Positions 60,473 through 64,000 of a DNA stretch of 64,000 nt are shown in pieces (within the stretch, counting starts at the first letter, position 1; each line of letters opens with the position of its first letter). The DNA lies in assembly GCF_001399675.1 (NCBI RefSeq), contig NZ_LJCO01000072.1, forward strand, positions 45,888 through 109,887. Direction: 5' to 3'. The stretch comes from Paenalicyclobacillus ferrooxydans (GTDB lineage Bacteria; Bacillota; Bacilli; Alicyclobacillales; Alicyclobacillaceae). The notes below the pieces were generated by a model. It saw nothing but the letters and a program-made list of their open reading frames with translations. It did not search any database and was not told the origin of the DNA. The position numbers and the translations under genes are program-made.

Positions 60473-60718
60473 TTACCCGTCGCTGAGCAGCGCTGCAAGA
60501 GCAATGTATGTAGCTAACAGCCGTGCATTCGTGGCAACGGTTGAGCCGCTGCCCTGTTCGAACATCCCGATGACCCAGAGCAGGGTCGCTTCAAGGACAA
60601 GGTACAGGAACGCAAGGTTTTGGTACTCGGCGGGAAGCAGTGCTTCGACAAGGAGAAAGCTGACCATTGCAACGACAGCTGTTTTCATCAAAAAATCTTC
60701 ACCCTGTTTGCCCGCCAT
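60473..60718 (-). CDS. Hypothetical 81-aa membrane protein
   Basis: Two to three hydrophobic segments (TAVVAMVSFLLVEALLP, LAFLYLVLEATLLWVIGMF and a short C-terminal one LLATYIALAALL) and no recognised domain. GGGGGGAAG lies 5 bp before ATG 60718. It is divergent from the radical SAM gene, 89 bp away. Confidence 0.6.
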   Translation of the reverse strand: MAGKQGEDFLMKTAVVAMVSFLLVEALLPAEYQNLAFLYLVLEATLLWVIGMFEQGSGSTVATNARLLATYIALAALLSDG

Positions 60719-60807
60719 AGTCTTCCCCCCTGTTTCAGAGTATTATTGTATGAGCGTCCACAGAGAAAGTCATACGCCATGAAACCAGCAGCTACAGGGA
60801 GATCACG

Positions 60808-62577
60808 ATGAAAGTCGTCTTAACTACGCTCAACGCAAAGTACATTCACACCGCACTCGCTCTCCGCTACCTTAAAGAGTATGTCAAAGCGGACTTCCCA
60901 GATATAGAGATCTGCGAATATACGATTAAAGATGTCCCGTCGAGGATTGTCGCCGACTTATACACCCGCCAGCCAGCGGTCGTCGGGTTTTCCATCTACA
61001 TCTGGAACGTCGAAGAAACAATTCCATTGATTCAGATGCTGAAAAAGGTCCTGCCGAGTACAAAGATTGTACTTGGTGGTCCTGAAGTATCATACGATAC
61101 CAAACACTGGATGGAACGGATCCCGGAGGCAGACTGCATTGTTCAGGGCGAAGGCGAACTCCCCTTCCGAGCTGTTCTGCATGCCATCGAGTCAGGTACG
61201 TCTTTTACCGCAATCCCAGGGATTGCGTGTCGGGACGGAAACCGGATCGTCATCAACAAAACGGAAGACAAAGTTGATCTCAACACTGTTCCAAGCCCGT
61301 ATGGAGTTGACGAAGACCTCTCTCTTCTTCGTGATCGCGTTGTTTACTATGAGACGAGTCGGGGATGTCCATTCTCTTGCCAGTTTTGTTTGTCGTCCAT
61401 TGAATCCGGGGTACGCTATTTTCCAATTGAACGTGTGAAGTCGGACCTGATTCGTTTAATGGAAGCGGGAGTCCGAACGATTAAGTTTGTCGATCGCACA
61501 TTCAACCTGAAACGGGATTACGCGGTTGAACTGTTTCAGTTTCTCATCGATCATCGCAAGGAGACCGTCTTTCAATTTGAGATCACAGGTGATATCCTCC
61601 ATCCACAGACGGTGGAATACCTTACAACGCACGTGCCGACTGGACTTTTCCGGTTTGAGATTGGCGTGCAATCGACCAATGACATCACCAATTCCTTGGT
61701 CAAGCGCAGGCAGAATTTCGAACGTCTCAAATCCAACATTCTCAGGTTGAAAGAGGCCGGAAATATCGTCCTGCACCTCGACCTGATTGCCGGTCTTCCT
61801 GAAGAAGATTACGCATCGTTTCAAAAGACATTTGATGATGTATTCGCCTTTCAACCGGATGAATTGCAACTCGGGTTTCTCAAGATGTTGCGCGGTACGG
61901 GTCTCAGGCTCGCCGCGGACAGTTTCGGATACATCTACATGGATCACGCACCATACGAGATATTTTCGAACCGAGTCTTGTCCTACGATGATGTACTGCG
62001 CATCAAGCAAGTGGAAGACGTACTCGAAAAATACTGGAACGAGGACAAACTGAAACACACCACTCGCTTCCTCACCACTCAAGTCTACGAAAGCCCATTT
62101 GAGTTTTTCCAGGTATTCGGAACGTACTGGGAGGAGAATGGTTGGAGCAGAATCGGGCATCAACTTGAGGATCTGTTTATCCGCCTGGATGGTTTTCTCA
62201 AGACGACGTTACGAACGCAGGGATCCTACGAAACTGCGAGGTCTTATATGATCTGCGATTTTCTTATGCAACACCGCATCCGTCCACACAAAGTCTGGTG
62301 GGACAGGGACCTGCATCGAAAAGACCGGGCGCAGGCCCTTTCAGAAGTCTACCTGCACCCGGAACGGTTTGGTGAAGCCTATCAGAACCTGAATTTGACG
62401 AAAGAGATTCTCGAGAAGCACACCGTTATCGAACGGATTCCCGTCCTCGTCGATCTCGACAACCCTTCCAGGAAGCCTGAGCTCGTTCCGGGCTGGGTAC
62501 TCTGCTACTATCCCCCTGGTCTCCCAAAAGGGGAAAAACCGTATCTCTTTACAGCCCCTGCCCAGTCTCTCGCGTGA
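60808..62577 (+). CDS. B12-binding-domain radical SAM protein with DUF4080
   Basis: 589 aa. N-terminal cobalamin-binding Rossmann domain (about 1-140; LNAKYIHTALALRYL, VLGGPEVSYD, IVQGEGE), radical SAM core with the 4Fe-4S motif CPFSCQFC (about 193-200), and a C-terminal region (DUF4080-like, ending LVPGWVLCYYPPG). Family proteins are anaerobic-type methyltransferases or cyclases of unknown substrate found in many Firmicutes. ATG 60808 has AGGGAGA 6 bp upstream. It overlaps the convergent aminotransferase by 29 bp. Confidence 0.87.
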   Translation: MKVVLTTLNAKYIHTALALRYLKEYVKADFPDIEICEYTIKDVPSRIVADLYTRQPAVVGFSIYIWNVEETIPLIQMLKKVLPSTKIVLGGPEVSYDTKHWMERIPEADCIVQGEGELPFRAVLHAIESGTSFTAIPGIACRDGNRIVINKTEDKVDLNTVPSPYGVDEDLSLLRDRVVYYETSRGCPFSCQFCLSSIESGVRYFPIERVKSDLIRLMEAGVRTIKFVDRTFNLKRDYAVELFQFLIDHRKETVFQFEITGDILHPQTVEYLTTHVPTGLFRFEIGVQSTNDITNSLVKRRQNFERLKSNILRLKEAGNIVLHLDLIAGLPEEDYASFQKTFDDVFAFQPDELQLGFLKMLRGTGLRLAADSFGYIYMDHAPYEIFSNRVLSYDDVLRIKQVEDVLEKYWNEDKLKHTTRFLTTQVYESPFEFFQVFGTYWEENGWSRIGHQLEDLFIRLDGFLKTTLRTQGSYETARSYMICDFLMQHRIRPHKVWWDRDLHRKDRAQALSEVYLHPERFGEAYQNLNLTKEILEKHTVIERIPVLVDLDNPSRKPELVPGWVLCYYPPGLPKGEKPYLFTAPAQSLA

Positions 62578-63730
62578 CACGTCCAATCGTTTCACCGAGG
62601 GACTTTGCGCGGTGCACATCCATCCAAGGGGGCAAGCTGATCCGGATGTTGTGTTCTTGCGGTTTGACGATGATTCTGTACTGTTCCCACAGGGTGTTGC
62701 TGATTTGATTACTTTTGGTAGTCTGAAATGACAAGAGCGGGGCGCGCCCCATCAGCACGACACTGTTTGGTACCGGATCGGCCGTCTGGGTAAAGGCAGC
62801 AGCAAACGCCTGACCGAGTTCTCTATAGTGATCGACCAGTTGTGCTTCCGTCCACTGGCTGCGAAATTGGATGGCTGTGGACAGACCAATCATCTTTGAC
62901 CAATCTCGTGTTCCGTATTCGTAACGCCATGCTCCTGCTTCGTCATCCAACCGGGCTCCGCCGACAGAGATCATCGGCGCACCGGACATCAACCCCCGCA
63001 TCTCCGCCAAAACCCGTTCACTAACGTACAGGACACCTGTCTCAATGGGGCCAAACAGCCACTTGTGGGCCGGGAATGTATAGAAGTCCACACGGGGTTT
63101 GATAAGATCGGGAGTCGTTCCGGCCGCGTGCGATGCATCGATCAGCAACAAAGTTTCCGGAAACACACTGAACGCCGAAATGAGGGCGTCCATATCGATG
63201 GAAATTCCTGTGACGTGGCTCACCTCAGACAGTGCAACGAGTTTTGTCTGTGGACTCACGTGTTCCAGAACAAGGCCTGGGAACGCCGCAAGGTCTGCCT
63301 CACAAGCTGGGAAAGGCACGGTTTCGATCTCGATGCCGTAGCGGCGCTTTAAGTGCAGCAAAGGTTGACGCAAGGCCTCGTGCTCTTCGTCCGAGGTCAA
63401 GATGACGTCTCCAGGCGACCAATCAATGCTGTGCAGTGCCGCATTAATCCCGTCCGTTGCATTGCCGAGCAACGCGATCGACGATGGACGAACCCCGAGC
63501 CACCGAGCCACTTCACGACGACATTTGTCTTGCTCCTCCATCATGTTTAGATACCCGCGCGCTGTACGGATCTCCAAACTCGCTCCCGGCCCTCCGCGAA
63601 TCCACTCTAGCCGAGCTTTGTTCATGGCTTCATACGCGGACCGAAGTGTCGGCCCAAGCGTTCCTGCATTCAAAAACTCAATTCCCTCGTCCACCATACA
63701 CTCTGCACGCCATGCCTCACTGATGCTCAC
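62549..63730 (-). CDS. Class V aminotransferase / cysteine desulfurase-like PLP enzyme
   Basis: 393 aa PLP-dependent enzyme of fold type I. FLNAGTLGPTLRSA at the N-terminus, DASHAAGTTPDLI (PLP Asp) and the Schiff-base Lys in FYTFPAHKWLFGP are class V landmarks. It lacks the mobile-loop Cys of NifS/IscS in an obvious position, so an aminotransferase or isopenicillin-epimerase-like role is equally possible. GTG 63730 (G-run 6 bp upstream) gives the expected N-terminus. Tail-to-tail with the radical SAM gene. Confidence 0.85.
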   Translation of the reverse strand: MSISEAWRAECMVDEGIEFLNAGTLGPTLRSAYEAMNKARLEWIRGGPGASLEIRTARGYLNMMEEQDKCRREVARWLGVRPSSIALLGNATDGINAALHSIDWSPGDVILTSDEEHEALRQPLLHLKRRYGIEIETVPFPACEADLAAFPGLVLEHVSPQTKLVALSEVSHVTGISIDMDALISAFSVFPETLLLIDASHAAGTTPDLIKPRVDFYTFPAHKWLFGPIETGVLYVSERVLAEMRGLMSGAPMISVGGARLDDEAGAWRYEYGTRDWSKMIGLSTAIQFRSQWTEAQLVDHYRELGQAFAAAFTQTADPVPNSVVLMGRAPLLSFQTTKSNQISNTLWEQYRIIVKPQEHNIRISLPPWMDVHRAKSLGETIGRVTRETGQGL

Positions 63731-63892
63731 GACTGGCCCCCCCAACCACAAGGTCACTTGCTCGATCTGTTGACTTCATTCATTGCTGCGGCACGTCTTG
63801 CTACATCAGTTGTTACCGCGAATGTAGGCGGTTTCCAATTGCTGCCGCTGCTTCGGTCACTGCCACTGCAAGCGTTGCTCGCTGCAGTGATG

Positions 63893-64000
63893 CCGCCTTA
63901 CCGCCTTACCGCCTTACCGCCTTACCGCCTTACCGCCTTACCGCCTTACCGCCTTACCGCCTTACCGCCTTACCGCCTTACCGCCTTACCGCCTTACCGC
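63893..64000. repeat. 8-bp microsatellite CCGCCTTA, at least 13.5 copies
   Basis: Perfect tandem copies of CCGCCTTA run from 63893 to the window edge; the true length is unknown. Upstream of the aminotransferase gene. Confidence 0.95.

Noticed and set aside
60808..62577. Radical SAM gene as maturase of the CGCGG peptide
   Set aside because: It is a B12-binding/DUF4080 type, not SPASM, and lies about 19 kb away with its own neighbourhood.

Overview
This window looks like chromosome of a spore-forming, aerobic Firmicute, most probably of the Alicyclobacillus group. The basis is inference from gene content: a gamma-type small acid-soluble spore protein, strong AGGAGG-type ribosome sites with many TTG and GTG starts, a BmrCD-like heterodimeric ABC exporter, a YfiT-type bacillithiol transferase, two aa3-type menaquinol oxidases of the QoxABCD kind, and a bacterial G1 glutamic peptidase (a family reported from Alicyclobacillus). 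No rRNA, tRNA, prophage, transposase or CRISPR array was seen.

Layout. 1-5.6 kb: LysR regulator, threonine dehydratase and a partial GT39-like glycosyltransferase on the minus strand, divergent from purA and an EamA transporter. 5.6-11.1 kb: MATE exporter, LacI-type regulator, gluconokinase-like kinase and sugar-acid MFS transporter, the last with a tandem LacI-type operator. 11.7-16.6 kb: BmrCD-like ABC exporter and AraC regulator. 16.7-19.7 kb: ddl and murF, divergent cell-wall genes. 20-25.2 kb: two M20-type amidohydrolases and a Lon-like AAA protease. 25.5-43.6 kb: a respiratory block built as two arms pointing away from a centre near 34.4 kb. 43.8-51.7 kb: GNAT-nitrilase fusion, K+ channel, YfiT, ApbE, a two-component system, a SurA-like lipid-side chaperone candidate. 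52-53.3 kb: spore protein gene and a 135-bp satellite. 53.4-64 kb: MFS and MATE exporters, G1 peptidase, rhodanese-MBL sulfur protein under a CsoR/CstR-like operator, a B12/radical SAM protein and a class V aminotransferase.

The respiratory block is the most interesting part. The minus arm has cytochrome c, qoxABCD, ctaB, a haem-copper-oxidase-like membrane protein, a DUF59 protein and a cupin-hemerythrin fusion. The plus arm has two tiny membrane proteins, a second qoxABCD, a UspA protein (opposite strand), and then a seven-gene unit with a second copy of the oxidase-like membrane protein, a CGCGG-motif peptide, two DUF2249 proteins and three proteins I do not recognise. CRP/FNR-like palindromes precede three of these units, suggesting oxygen- or NO-linked control (inference).

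The DNA is also unusually rich in short tandem arrays (8, 11, 12, 13, 41, 52 and 135 bp units) and in a palindromic family with TTAAGTCG/CGACTTAA arms, mostly in intergenic regions, while low-complexity insertions appear in BmrC-like and Ddl proteins.
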